Below, one piece after another: positions 26,241 to 34,744 of a stretch of DNA of 64,000 bases. Numbering within the stretch: the stretch's first letter is position 1; every line of letters begins with the position of its first letter. A model generated the notes under the pieces. That model ran no database searches. It saw only the letters and a list, made by a program, of their open reading frames with translations, and was not told the DNA's origin. A program made the position numbers and the translations under genes. Source of the stretch: Chryseobacterium sp. MEBOG06 (GTDB lineage: Bacteria; Bacteroidota; Bacteroidia; Flavobacteriales; Weeksellaceae); contig NZ_CP084580.1 of assembly GCF_021869765.1 (NCBI RefSeq), positions 3,534,001 to 3,598,000 on the forward strand, in the 5' to 3' direction.

Positions 26241-26276
26241 AAATGTCTCAACATTGAGACATTTGTCGTAAATTTG
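26241..26276 (+). promoter_or_regulatory. TetR operator overlapping a Bacteroidetes promoter
   Basis: AAATGTCTCAA and TTGAGACATTT form a perfect 11-bp inverted repeat with a 2-bp spacer (26241-26264), followed 4 nt later by the -7 box TAAATTTG (26269-26276). The arrangement points to autorepression by the TetR protein encoded 16 nt downstream. Confidence 0.75.
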
Positions 26277-26292
26277 AGCTAATAAAAAAACA

Positions 26293-26847
26293 ATGGATAC
26301 TCATCAAAGAATTATTGAGACGGCTATATCCGTTTTAAATGAGAATTTTTCGGCAACATTTGAAGAAATAGCAGCAAGCTGCAACCTCAGCAGAAGGACT
26401 TTACACCGGTATTTTAAAAGCCGCAACGAACTGCTGGAAGCCTGCAATAAAAACATGATGCTGTCCTGGGAAGAGGCAGCCATCAAAGCCTGCAACAGTT
26501 CTGCTAATCCGCTGGTACAATTGGAACACTTATTATACGCCGGAATTGACAGCGGGATAAAGTATGCATTTCTCATTAAGCTGAATGAGGTAGAGCCTTC
26601 CTCTGAAGCTTTTGAAAGCGAAAAAACTAAAGACTATTTACAAACAAGAAACAACTTATTCCGTGCAATACAGGAGTTGCAAAAAGAAAAGCTGATCAAT
26701 GAACGTTTACCATTACCGTGGATAAAAATTTTATTCACCAGTATAATTACAGCTACCATCACGGCATTCAGATCAGGGGATATTGCCCCGAATGAAGTAA
26801 AGAAACTGGCATGGTACTCATTCAGCAGAAGTATAGGGATACAATAA
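26293..26847 (+). CDS. TetR/AcrR-family transcriptional regulator
   Basis: 184 residues. Residues 4-50 are the TetR helix-turn-helix (TFEEIAASCNLSRRTLHRYF, then KSRNELLEAC); the rest is an all-helical ligand-binding domain with no recognisable ligand signature. A perfect palindrome sits over its promoter, so it likely represses itself and the esterase gene that starts 11 nt after its stop. Confidence 0.9.
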   Translation: MDTHQRIIETAISVLNENFSATFEEIAASCNLSRRTLHRYFKSRNELLEACNKNMMLSWEEAAIKACNSSANPLVQLEHLLYAGIDSGIKYAFLIKLNEVEPSSEAFESEKTKDYLQTRNNLFRAIQELQKEKLINERLPLPWIKILFTSIITATITAFRSGDIAPNEVKKLAWYSFSRSIGIQ

Positions 26848-26858
26848 ACAGATAAAAA

Positions 26859-27707
26859 ATGATACATTCCTTTTTAATGATAGGCCAATCTAATATGGCT
26901 GGCCGTGGTTATGTAAAAGAAGTTCCATCAATCTTTGATGAACATATTAAAATGCAGAGAAACGGATTATGGCAGATCATGTCTGAACCGATTAATTTTG
27001 ACCGCCCCAGTTCTGGTGTGGGACTTGCGGCCTCATTTGCCGCTTCCTGGAGACTGGATAATGAACAAGATGAAATTGGATTGATTCCATGTGCTGATGG
27101 AGGAACAAGTCTGGATGACTGGGCTATTGACGGTGCATTGTTTCAAAATGCAGTATCACAGGCCATACTTGCACAACGAACAAGCACACTAAAAGGTGTC
27201 TTATGGCATCAGGGAGAGAATGACTGTTCCCCTGAAAAGGCAGCTCAATATGTTGAAAAGTTTTCTGTTATTATTGATGCGTTGCGTAAGGAATTAAATA
27301 TTCCGGAAGTTCCCCTTATCATCGGTGGTTTGGGAGATTATCTTACCAATGGGATATTCGGACAGTATTTCAGGTCTTACCCTCTGGTCAATCAGGCATT
27401 GCAGGATTTTGCACATACTCACAAAAACTCGTATTTTGTTACTGCAAAAGGGCTTACCTCCAATCCGGATAGAATCCACTTCAATGCTTTATCACAAAGA
27501 TTATTGGGACTAAGGTATTATAATGCTTACCGTGATCTGAAACATCTTTCTGATCCTGTAAATGATGAAGGTAAAGTATTGGACATCATCTATAACCGTC
27601 CTTATACCAAGACAGAAAAAGTAAAACTGCTAGAACAGGAATTTGCTTTGGGAAATATTGACAGTAAGAATTATCTGGAACAATTGACTTCAATAGGTCA
27701 GGAATAA
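26859..27707 (+). CDS. SGNH/GDSL esterase, sialate O-acetylesterase-like (SASA) domain
   Basis: 282 residues without an export signal, so cytoplasmic. SASA-family motifs are complete: GQSNMAGRG with the nucleophile Ser11, GVLWHQGENDC (block III), and DRIHFN with the catalytic Asp/His pair. Members remove acetyl groups from carbohydrates or act on other esters. An additional C-terminal segment of about 50 residues (TKTEKVKLLEQEFALGNIDS) looks like a short SHOCT-like helix pair. Co-transcribed with the TetR gene, followed by a terminator. Confidence 0.8.
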   Translation: MIHSFLMIGQSNMAGRGYVKEVPSIFDEHIKMQRNGLWQIMSEPINFDRPSSGVGLAASFAASWRLDNEQDEIGLIPCADGGTSLDDWAIDGALFQNAVSQAILAQRTSTLKGVLWHQGENDCSPEKAAQYVEKFSVIIDALRKELNIPEVPLIIGGLGDYLTNGIFGQYFRSYPLVNQALQDFAHTHKNSYFVTAKGLTSNPDRIHFNALSQRLLGLRYYNAYRDLKHLSDPVNDEGKVLDIIYNRPYTKTEKVKLLEQEFALGNIDSKNYLEQLTSIGQE

Positions 27708-27730
27708 TACGAAAATCACAAATTCACAGA

Positions 27731-27750
27731 AGTCTCTATTTATAGGGACT
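27731..27750 (+). terminator. Intrinsic terminator after the esterase
   Basis: AGTCTCTAT and ATAGGGACT pair over 9 bp (one T-G) followed by TTTTTA. Confidence 0.75.
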
Positions 27751-27818
27751 TTTTACGTACGATACCTCTCTTGCAGCAATAATTAAGTATAAAATTCTTC
27801 CCTATCTCAAATAATTAT

Positions 27819-28517
27819 TCAGCAGATCAATAGCAGCCGATATTCACCATCGTTTTCTACAGGAGCTCTGTGCACACAAGGTAAAACCTGCTGAGCCGGA
27901 TGATCAACCGCTAATCTCCACAGATATCCTGAACCTAAATTGGTGGGCTGGGCATTTTGTTTAGGCTGATAATGTAAATCAAAGAAACAGTCTTTCAGGA
28001 AGGTTTCAAATTCTGCTTCCGGGCCGTCATGTAATTCTTTAAGCTTTTCCCTGATTTCAGGAATCAGGATTTTTTGCTCCACCTGATGATTGGGTATGAT
28101 ATCACTCGCAGCACCGTAATATGTACATAAAAAAGTATCTGTCCCAACAGGCGAACGGTCAACATGGTAAGAATATACATCTGTTGAAATAAAATCGAAC
28201 TCCTGATCCCGTTCATAGTTTTTGAGTAAATTAAGCGAAGGGGATGCTCCGAAAGCAGTTAATAACTGTAAATCATTTAAGATAACTTCCCTTGCAGCAT
28301 TTCCGTTTTCCGATAACTGCAGCTTTAAAAGATCATCAATGGAAACTTCTGTAATATTTTCTTTTAACTGAAGCTTAGATACAATTTCTTCAAAATCTCC
28401 GGACAGCTTTCTATGCCAGCAAATAGCATTTATAAGTCCATGAAAATGGGTATTTACAAGTTCAGAAAAAGTAGAAACTACGCCGACCTGGCTGTTGTCA
28501 GAAAATTTATTGTCCAT
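27819..28517 (-). CDS. DUF1826-like protein
   Basis: 232 residues, soluble. The middle (YHVDRSPVGTDTFLCTYYGA) and the end (LPCVHRAPVENDGEYRLLL) match the pattern I know from DUF1826 proteins: a His-Asp pair before a LLCTY strand and a final HR-P then RLLL strand. His and Cys positions suggest metal binding. DUF1826 proteins are often linked to zinc supply; no such context is visible here. Stand-alone on the minus strand, convergent with the esterase gene. Confidence 0.6.
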   Translation of the reverse strand: MDNKFSDNSQVGVVSTFSELVNTHFHGLINAICWHRKLSGDFEEIVSKLQLKENITEVSIDDLLKLQLSENGNAAREVILNDLQLLTAFGASPSLNLLKNYERDQEFDFISTDVYSYHVDRSPVGTDTFLCTYYGAASDIIPNHQVEQKILIPEIREKLKELHDGPEAEFETFLKDCFFDLHYQPKQNAQPTNLGSGYLWRLAVDHPAQQVLPCVHRAPVENDGEYRLLLIC

Positions 28518-28710
28518 GTTTTAGAATAAAAAATTTAGCCTTTTATTTCTTTACAAAAATAATGAATAGGTCAGAAGATAATGCTAAGCCGACGAACATT
28601 TCTTCTCACTATCCGGGTCCGGTAAATTGTAATACTCTGTTTCAACATAGAATGATTATTCAGAAAAAAAGTTATACCCATTATAAGCAATAAATTGTTT
28701 ATCTTTCTAC

Positions 28711-29712
28711 ATGATCCGTAAAAAAACTGTAATAACCATCTTGTTAATTGCTTTTATAAGTTGTACAGGGCAAAACAATAAAAAAATGACACACAAAACA
28801 TCCGATACCAACCCGCTTTTATGCAATCCTGAAACTGGAATTTGTGAAATGCCGGATACCCGGTCTAATGATTTTACTTCAGAAAATATTCCTTCAAAAA
28901 ACAAACCGGTTAAAGTTGTCTACTTTACCGATCCTATCTGCTCTTCCTGCTGGGGTATAGAACCACAGCTCAGAAAACTGAAACTTGAATATGGTAATAC
29001 TATTGAAATTGAATACCATATGGGAGGATTGCTGCCAGACTGGAGCTATAATGGCGGAGGAATAAGCAAACCTTCTGACGTAGCCCATCATTGGGATGAG
29101 GTAAGTGTTTATTATGACATGCCTATTGATGGTGATGTATGGCTGGAAGATCCCTTACATTCTTCTTACCCTCCTTCTATAGCCTTCAAAGCTGCACAGC
29201 TTCAGGATAAAGGAAAAGCAATACGGTTTCTGCGTGAGATAAGGGAAATGGTATTTCTACAAAAGAAAAATATTACCCAATGGGAACATATTGCTCAAGC
29301 AGCTCAAAATGCAGGATTAGATACCAACCAATTAAAAACAGATTTTGAGTCTCGTGCAGAACCCCTTTTTTATGAAGATCTGCAAACTGCCAGAGAATTT
29401 GGAGTAAGAGGCTTTCCTACTATTTTTTTTATGGACAGTTCTGGAAATAAAGAAATCGTATATGGTTCAAAGCCCTATGCTTCTTACGAAGAAACAATCT
29501 TAAAATTATTTCCTAAAGCAGTAAAAATCGATTACAACAAAAACTGGGAATCCCTTTTTATGATCTACCCCACTCTTACCGCAAAGGAGTTTTCTGTATT
29601 ATCCGGAACACCAAGGAACGAAAGTGAAAAAGCACTGAACAGCCTTTCAGAAAATGGACGGTTAGAGAAGATTTCAACGAAGAACGGAGCCCTATGGAAA
29701 TGGAAATTGTAA
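28711..29712 (+). CDS. DsbA-family thioredoxin-fold lipoprotein (FrnE/SpxH-like)
   Basis: 333 residues. A lipoprotein signal with Cys18 (LLIAFISC) is followed by a CNPETGIC segment and, from about residue 67, a DsbA-like domain: VVYFTDPICSSCWG with the redox pair C77-x-x-C80, an inserted helical domain, and the cis-proline loop VRGFPTIFF. The last 60 residues resemble a small winged helix (LSGTPRNESEKALNSL). The fold is shared by FrnE oxidoreductases and the SpxH/YjbH adaptor group; the lipid anchor favours a periplasmic redox role here. Stand-alone gene. Confidence 0.8.
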   Translation: MIRKKTVITILLIAFISCTGQNNKKMTHKTSDTNPLLCNPETGICEMPDTRSNDFTSENIPSKNKPVKVVYFTDPICSSCWGIEPQLRKLKLEYGNTIEIEYHMGGLLPDWSYNGGGISKPSDVAHHWDEVSVYYDMPIDGDVWLEDPLHSSYPPSIAFKAAQLQDKGKAIRFLREIREMVFLQKKNITQWEHIAQAAQNAGLDTNQLKTDFESRAEPLFYEDLQTAREFGVRGFPTIFFMDSSGNKEIVYGSKPYASYEETILKLFPKAVKIDYNKNWESLFMIYPTLTAKEFSVLSGTPRNESEKALNSLSENGRLEKISTKNGALWKWKL

Positions 29713-29904
29713 CAGTGATCCATTCTTTTTAATGATCATTTCACTATTTGCTAATTATATAAAAGCCAGTCTGATTATATAAAAATACAGGTTTCATTTT
29801 ACTAAATTGAATTTATACTGAAAAAGAATGAAGCAGAGAAAATAGGCAGTTTTCGTCACTAATCAATTCAATCCTGAAATGACTCCTAAAAATGATTGAT
29901 AAAA

Positions 29905-29937
29905 TTCAGTTTTCATTCAGATTTTAATTCTAATTTT
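29905..29937 (+). promoter_or_regulatory. Candidate response-regulator box upstream of the two-component genes
   Basis: TTCAGTTTTCA, TTCAGATTTTA and ATTCTAATTTT are three 11-bp repeats just upstream of the regulator ATG. They resemble the boxes at 31903 and 32488. OmpR-type regulators bind such direct repeats, so autoregulation is likely (inference). Confidence 0.5.
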
Positions 29938-29956
29938 GAGTAAAATCATTTATTCT

Positions 29957-30631
29957 ATGAAAATACTGGTCGTTGAAGATGAAGCAGCACTGAGCAAAAG
30001 TATCGTTACCTATTTGAAACAGGAGAATTACCTTTGTGAAGTTGCTCCTAACTTTAACACGGCCCTTGAAAAAGTAGATTCTTATGATTACGACTGCATT
30101 CTTCTTGACATTTCCCTGCCTGACGGCAATGGACTGAATGTTTTAAAGACTTTAAAAGAGGATAATAAAACAGACGGAGTGATTATTATTTCTGCCAAAG
30201 ATTCCATTGATGATAAAATCGCAGGATTACAGCTGGGAGCAGATGATTATATTCCGAAGCCTTTTCATTTATCAGAATTAAGCGCAAGAATTGCCGCTGT
30301 AATCCGCCGCCGTAGATTTAACGGGGGGAATGTGCTGGTATTTCATGAAATTACCATTGATACGGTAGCTAAAACCGTTACTGTTCATCAGCAAACAGTT
30401 GATTTAACAAGAAAGGAGTATGATTTACTGCTTTATTTTGCTATTAATAAAAACAGGGTTCTTTCCAAAACAGCAATTGCAGAACATCTTTCCGGAGAAA
30501 ACGCTGATGTCTATGACAATTATGATTTTATCTATGCTCATATCAAAAATCTGAAAAAGAAACTGGGCGCTGCGGGAAGTACTGACTATTTAAAATCTGT
30601 TTACGGAATGGGATATAAATTTGAATATTAA
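29957..30631 (+). CDS. OmpR-family response regulator
   Basis: 224 residues from the ATG at 29957 (a TTG at 29936 in frame is less likely). Receiver domain 1-115: acidic pocket VVEDEA, phosphorylated Asp51 in CILLDISLPDG, Lys in YIPKPFHLSEL. DNA-binding trans_reg_C winged helix from about 128 to 224 (LTRKEYDLLLYFA, DVYDNYDFIYAHIKNLKKKL, VYGMGYKFEY). The histidine kinase gene starts at the very next base after its stop. Likely target repeats lie in front of this operon and of the next two transcription units. Confidence 0.92.
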   Translation: MKILVVEDEAALSKSIVTYLKQENYLCEVAPNFNTALEKVDSYDYDCILLDISLPDGNGLNVLKTLKEDNKTDGVIIISAKDSIDDKIAGLQLGADDYIPKPFHLSELSARIAAVIRRRRFNGGNVLVFHEITIDTVAKTVTVHQQTVDLTRKEYDLLLYFAINKNRVLSKTAIAEHLSGENADVYDNYDFIYAHIKNLKKKLGAAGSTDYLKSVYGMGYKFEY

Positions 30632-31882
30632 ATGAAATTAATCCACTACATATCACGCCGTTATGTTATCTACTCCATTCTTATATTGCTGATAGCCATC
30701 CCTGTCTTCTATTTCTCCTTACAATATCTGATGCTGAAAAGTCTGGATGAAAATATGCATCATCAAAAGGAATGGATAAAAAAGCAGTTAAAAACAACAA
30801 TTCCCGATAATTTTATTTCTTTCGAAAACAGCATTATTGTCCGCCCTTCGAATAATCCAAAGGTTTTTGATTCTCTATACAGCCAGCCTGTTTTTATTCC
30901 TGATGATAATGAAACGGTGATGCACAGGATTTTACTTTCCAATACGATTGTAAATGGTAAACCTTACGAAATCAGGATTCAAAAATCTATGATAGAGGAT
31001 GAAGATCTTCTTAACAGCATTCTGGTTCTTCAATTGGTATTGGTTATTGTATTGCTGGCCGGCCTTATGATTATTAATTTTCGTCTCTCCAAAAATCTTT
31101 GGAAACCTTTTAATGATATTGTCCATAAACTGAATCTTTACCGGGTAGACAGTAATGAGGAGTATCAGTTTATGCCGACCCGTATTGAAGAGTTTAAAAA
31201 CCTTGGAAACTCCATTAAAGATCTTACACAACGCAACCGAAAACTCTTTAAGACCCAAAAAGAATTTACGGAAAATGCTTCTCATGAACTTCAGACTCCC
31301 ATAGCAGTGATGCAGAGTAAAGTGGAACTATTGATGCAGACCTCCCCTATATCTCAGGAACAGGCAGAATTAATTGAGGATATTTCTATTGCAGGAAATA
31401 AAATGCAGCGTCTCAACCGGACTCTTTTATTGCTGACTAAAATCGAAAACAATCAGTTTCCGGATACCGAAAAAGTAAAAATTAAAAATGTTATTCAAAA
31501 ATTACTGCATCAGTATGAAGAGCCTGCTGAACAAAAAAATATCCAATGGGAAATTATGCTGGACAGTGAAATAGAGATTACAGCCCATCCAATCCTTATT
31601 GATATATTAATCGGAAATATCATGTCTAATGCAATAAGGCATTCAGAAAACGGGCGTCTTATTTCTGTAAAAACTTCTCAGAAAAAACTTACAGTCTCCA
31701 ATCCGGCAAATAAAAAGCTTGATGAAAAAGAGTTGTTTCAACGGTTTAAAAAACAGTCAGAAAACACTCACAGTATCGGATTAGGCCTGGAGATGAGCAA
31801 AAAGATCTGCGATCTTTATCACTACGAAATCCAGTATCACTTTACTGATCAGCACCATACGTTCAGTATTATTTTCAATTAA
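30632..31882 (+). CDS. Sensor histidine kinase
   Basis: 416 residues, inner membrane. TM1 about 10-33, periplasmic sensing domain about 34-130, TM2 about 131-150 (SILVLQLVLVIVLLAGLMII). HisKA dimerisation domain with His218 in TENASHELQTPIAVM, then the HATPase_c domain with the N box (GNIMSNAIRHS) and a G box (SIGLGLEMSKKIC). Immediately adjacent to the response regulator gene. The sensed signal is unknown; the neighbouring efflux pump suggests an envelope stress, metal or drug cue. Confidence 0.92.
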   Translation: MKLIHYISRRYVIYSILILLIAIPVFYFSLQYLMLKSLDENMHHQKEWIKKQLKTTIPDNFISFENSIIVRPSNNPKVFDSLYSQPVFIPDDNETVMHRILLSNTIVNGKPYEIRIQKSMIEDEDLLNSILVLQLVLVIVLLAGLMIINFRLSKNLWKPFNDIVHKLNLYRVDSNEEYQFMPTRIEEFKNLGNSIKDLTQRNRKLFKTQKEFTENASHELQTPIAVMQSKVELLMQTSPISQEQAELIEDISIAGNKMQRLNRTLLLLTKIENNQFPDTEKVKIKNVIQKLLHQYEEPAEQKNIQWEIMLDSEIEITAHPILIDILIGNIMSNAIRHSENGRLISVKTSQKKLTVSNPANKKLDEKELFQRFKKQSENTHSIGLGLEMSKKICDLYHYEIQYHFTDQHHTFSIIFN

Positions 31883-31902
31883 ATTGTCTTTATCCGAAAA
31901 AA

Positions 31903-31935
31903 TTCAGAATCTCTACAGAATATCTGTTCAGTTTT
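31903..31935 (+). promoter_or_regulatory. Candidate response-regulator box before the PepSY-like gene
   Basis: TTCAGAATCTC, TACAGAATATC and TGTTCAGTTTT are 11-bp direct repeats. The first 19 bases differ at one position from the box at 32488. Confidence 0.6.
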
Positions 31936-31952
31936 ACATCAACAATTAAAAA

Positions 31953-32390
31953 ATGGGTAAAATGAAAACAACAACTTTTATCATACTGTTGATGACAGGA
32001 TTCAGCACCATAACATTTGCACAAGAGAAAAAAGAAAAGCTTAAAGTTCCTTTGGCTGTTGAAAAAGCATTTCAAAAAAGTCATCCTGCCATTAAAGCCA
32101 AATGGGAAGAAGAAGATGGCAAGTATGAAGCCGGATTTCAACAGAATGGAAAAAAAATGAGTGTACTTTATTCTGCATCAGGTATCGTAGAAGAAAATGA
32201 AACAGAAATAGCCATCAATCAGCTTCCCAGCCCTGTAGCTCAATATACTGCACAACATAAACTGGGAAATATAAAGGAAGCTTCAAAAATCACAAAATCA
32301 GATGGTACTGTTCTGTACGAAGCTGAGGTAAAAGGAGGAGATGCTTTATTTGATACCAAAGGGAATTTTGTAAAGTTCCAAAAAGATTAG
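31953..32390 (+). CDS. Periplasmic PepSY-like protein
   Basis: 145 residues (142 if the second ATG at 31962 is used, which gives a more typical signal peptide MKTTTFIILLMTGFSTITFA). Two PepSY-like (DUF2874-type) units: VEKAFQKSHPAIKAKWEEED with YEAGFQQNGKKMSVLYSASG, and a weaker second half ending LYEAEVKGGDALFDTKGNFV. Such proteins are often the most strongly induced targets of adjacent two-component systems in Bacteroidetes. It has its own candidate regulator box and its own terminator. Confidence 0.8.
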   Translation: MGKMKTTTFIILLMTGFSTITFAQEKKEKLKVPLAVEKAFQKSHPAIKAKWEEEDGKYEAGFQQNGKKMSVLYSASGIVEENETEIAINQLPSPVAQYTAQHKLGNIKEASKITKSDGTVLYEAEVKGGDALFDTKGNFVKFQKD

Positions 32391-32420
32391 TCCATAGAAG
32401 AATGGAATATTGATAAAAGG

Positions 32421-32445
32421 CCGGCTGGAAACAGTCGGTTTTTTT
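32421..32445 (+). terminator. Intrinsic terminator after the PepSY-like gene
   Basis: CCGGCTG, a GAAA loop and CAGTCGG (one G-T pair) followed by seven Ts. Confidence 0.85.
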
Positions 32446-32487
32446 GATGGCTTAATGATTTCATAAAAGTGATCGAACTCCGCAAAA

Positions 32488-32520
32488 TTCAGAATCTCCA
32501 CAGAATTCTGTTTCATCTTT
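32488..32520 (+). promoter_or_regulatory. Candidate response-regulator box before the efflux operon
   Basis: TTCAGAATCTC and CACAGAATTCT in direct repeat, then GTTTCATCTTT. Nearly identical to the box at 31903, at a similar distance from its gene. Confidence 0.6.
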
Positions 32521-32545
32521 GATGTAACAATTTGAAATAGTCTGT

Positions 32546-33811
32546 ATGAACACAACCTACCCATATCCTACCCACTGGTTTATTGTTCTGACCACCCTAT
32601 TATTTTGTTTTTCCGTAAAGGCACAGACAGAGCATGCCCTTCCTTATTTTATTACCGCAGCGCAGGCCAACAGCCCTTTACTCAATGACTATAATAATCA
32701 GGTGATGTCCAATAAAATCGACAGCTTAAAATTAAGATCTGCCTACGGTTTTATCGTAACCGGAGAAGCCAATGCAGGATATTCACCGAACATAAAAGGA
32801 TGGGGATATGATAATGCTTTGACGAACGGACAGTCTTTATTTGCCGGTGTAAGAGTTGCCAAAGAATTTATCAGCCGGAATAATCTTGATACAAGGTTAA
32901 AAGCTTATGATACAGGTATTGCCCAGATTCTGGCCCAGAAAAATCTCAGCATTCAGACTTTAAACAAACAGATTACGGATCAATACATTGCCACCTACAC
33001 CAGCCAGCAGCGTTATGAACTCAGTAAGGAAATCATCAGTCTGCTTAGTCAGGAAGATGTGGTTCTGAAAAAACTAACGCAATCGTCCGTTTTTAAACAA
33101 ACAGATTATCTGACCTTCAAAGTTACCCTTCAGCAAAACGAACTCACCCTGGAGCAGCAGCAAGCTGAATGGCAAAGCAATTATGCCCTGCTTAATTATC
33201 TGTGTGGCATTGTTGATACTCATTTCTCTCCTCTGAATACTCCCAATATCGATAAAACCCTCAATCCAGTAGATTTTAAAGAAAGCGTTTATCACCAATC
33301 TTTTAAAGCGGACAGTCTGAAAATAAAAAATGACAGTGAGATTATAAAATACAATTATAAGCCCAAGATTACTGCATTTTCTGATGGCGGATATCAATCT
33401 TCGTTTATACAAACTCCTTACAAAAACTTCGGATTGGGAGTTGGTGTAGGAGTTTCTATTCCAATCTATGACGGCCATCAGAAAAAAATGCTCCTGCAGC
33501 AAAATCAACTGGCCCTACAAACCCGGCAAAAATATCTGGAACAAACAGAAAGACAATACCAGCAGCAAATTTTTCAGATTCAAAATCAGATGGAACAGTA
33601 TTATAAAATGATAGGAACAGCCAACCAGCAGATCAACTATGCAAAGACGCTGGTAGAAGCTAATGCCAAACAGCTTCCAACCGGAGATGTAAGAATGGTG
33701 GATTTTATTTTATCCATTAATAATTTATTGAGCCTAAAGGGTAATATTATTCAGTACAATGCCACTTTGTTTAACCTGCAGAACCAGATGCAATACCTAA
33801 TTATTCAATAA
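32546..33811 (+). CDS. TolC-like outer-membrane efflux channel
   Basis: 421 residues. Signal peptide (FIVLTTLLFCFSVKA) and then an outer-membrane efflux protein with the expected long helical repeats (TLNKQITDQYIATYTSQQRY, LEQTERQYQQQIFQIQNQME) and beta-strand segments (FGLGVGVGVSIPIYDG). First gene of an RND-type tripartite operon: the adaptor starts 2 nt after its stop. It forms the exit duct across the outer membrane. Confidence 0.85.
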   Translation: MNTTYPYPTHWFIVLTTLLFCFSVKAQTEHALPYFITAAQANSPLLNDYNNQVMSNKIDSLKLRSAYGFIVTGEANAGYSPNIKGWGYDNALTNGQSLFAGVRVAKEFISRNNLDTRLKAYDTGIAQILAQKNLSIQTLNKQITDQYIATYTSQQRYELSKEIISLLSQEDVVLKKLTQSSVFKQTDYLTFKVTLQQNELTLEQQQAEWQSNYALLNYLCGIVDTHFSPLNTPNIDKTLNPVDFKESVYHQSFKADSLKIKNDSEIIKYNYKPKITAFSDGGYQSSFIQTPYKNFGLGVGVGVSIPIYDGHQKKMLLQQNQLALQTRQKYLEQTERQYQQQIFQIQNQMEQYYKMIGTANQQINYAKTLVEANAKQLPTGDVRMVDFILSINNLLSLKGNIIQYNATLFNLQNQMQYLIIQ

Positions 33812-33813
33812 TC

Positions 33814-34740
33814 ATGAAACAGTTATTTTACCTGATATTAGTGAGTATTCTTACATTCAGCTGTAAGAAAAATGATACTGCAGCTCCCGAAGAAGCAAAA
33901 CCGGAAGCAAAGCCTAAAACAGAAGTAGCTATTGCCTATCCTTCCGATACCATCCAGCTTCATAATGAAGTCACCCTGAATGCTACAGCAACCTATCTTT
34001 TGAAATCGGATGCAAAAGCCAACAGTACAGGGTATATCACGAGTATGAATGTAAGGCTTGGAGACCGGATAGGCCGGGGTTCTGTACTTTTCGGTTTGCA
34101 GACCAAAGAATCGCGGGCCTTAGGTAATACGATTAATAAACTGGATCAGTCCTTCAGATTCAATGGAGCGACCACTGTGGTAAGCCCGGCAACCGGATAT
34201 GTAGTAATGTTAAATCATCAGATCGGTGATTATGTACAGGACGGTGAAATCCTCGCAACAGTAACGGATGCTTCCAGCTTTGGATTTGTGGTGGATGTTC
34301 CTTATGAATATCTGCAGCTGATAAAAAATCAAAATTCTCTCGCGGTAAAATTACCCGATGGCAACAGCCTGCCTGCTAAAATAGCCAAAGTGATGCCTTC
34401 CGTAGATGCGGTTTCCCAGACGGTAAAAGTCCTTTTGAAGATAGCAGGAGGCAGCACTATTCCTGAAAATTTAATTGGGACTGTTACTTTCTCCAAATCA
34501 ACGGCCTATGGTTTATCTGTTCCTAAAATGGCTGTATTAAGTGATGAAACCCAGTCTTCTTTCTGGATAATGAAAATGATGAACGATACCACCGCTGTAA
34601 AAACACCTGTTGTAAAAGGAGCTGAAACAGACCGATATATTCAGATACAATCAGGGAATATTACCACAAAAGACAGAGTGATCGTTTCTGGAAATTTCGG
34701 ATTAAGCGATACGGCTGCTGTAAAAATTAAAAACCCTTAA
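33814..34740 (+). CDS. RND efflux periplasmic adaptor (membrane fusion) lipoprotein
   Basis: 308 residues. Lipoprotein signal with Cys17 (LVSILTFSC), a Pro/Glu/Lys-rich linker, then the HlyD-type arrangement with two lipoyl halves: GYITSMNVRLGDRIGRGSVL and ATGYVVMLNHQIGDYVQDGE, a beta-barrel domain around VDVPYEYLQL, and a C-terminal membrane-proximal domain. The helical hairpin between the lipoyl halves is very short. It links the inner-membrane pump to the TolC-like channel. Confidence 0.85.
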   Translation: MKQLFYLILVSILTFSCKKNDTAAPEEAKPEAKPKTEVAIAYPSDTIQLHNEVTLNATATYLLKSDAKANSTGYITSMNVRLGDRIGRGSVLFGLQTKESRALGNTINKLDQSFRFNGATTVVSPATGYVVMLNHQIGDYVQDGEILATVTDASSFGFVVDVPYEYLQLIKNQNSLAVKLPDGNSLPAKIAKVMPSVDAVSQTVKVLLKIAGGSTIPENLIGTVTFSKSTAYGLSVPKMAVLSDETQSSFWIMKMMNDTTAVKTPVVKGAETDRYIQIQSGNITTKDRVIVSGNFGLSDTAAVKIKNP

Positions 34741-34744
34741 TCTG

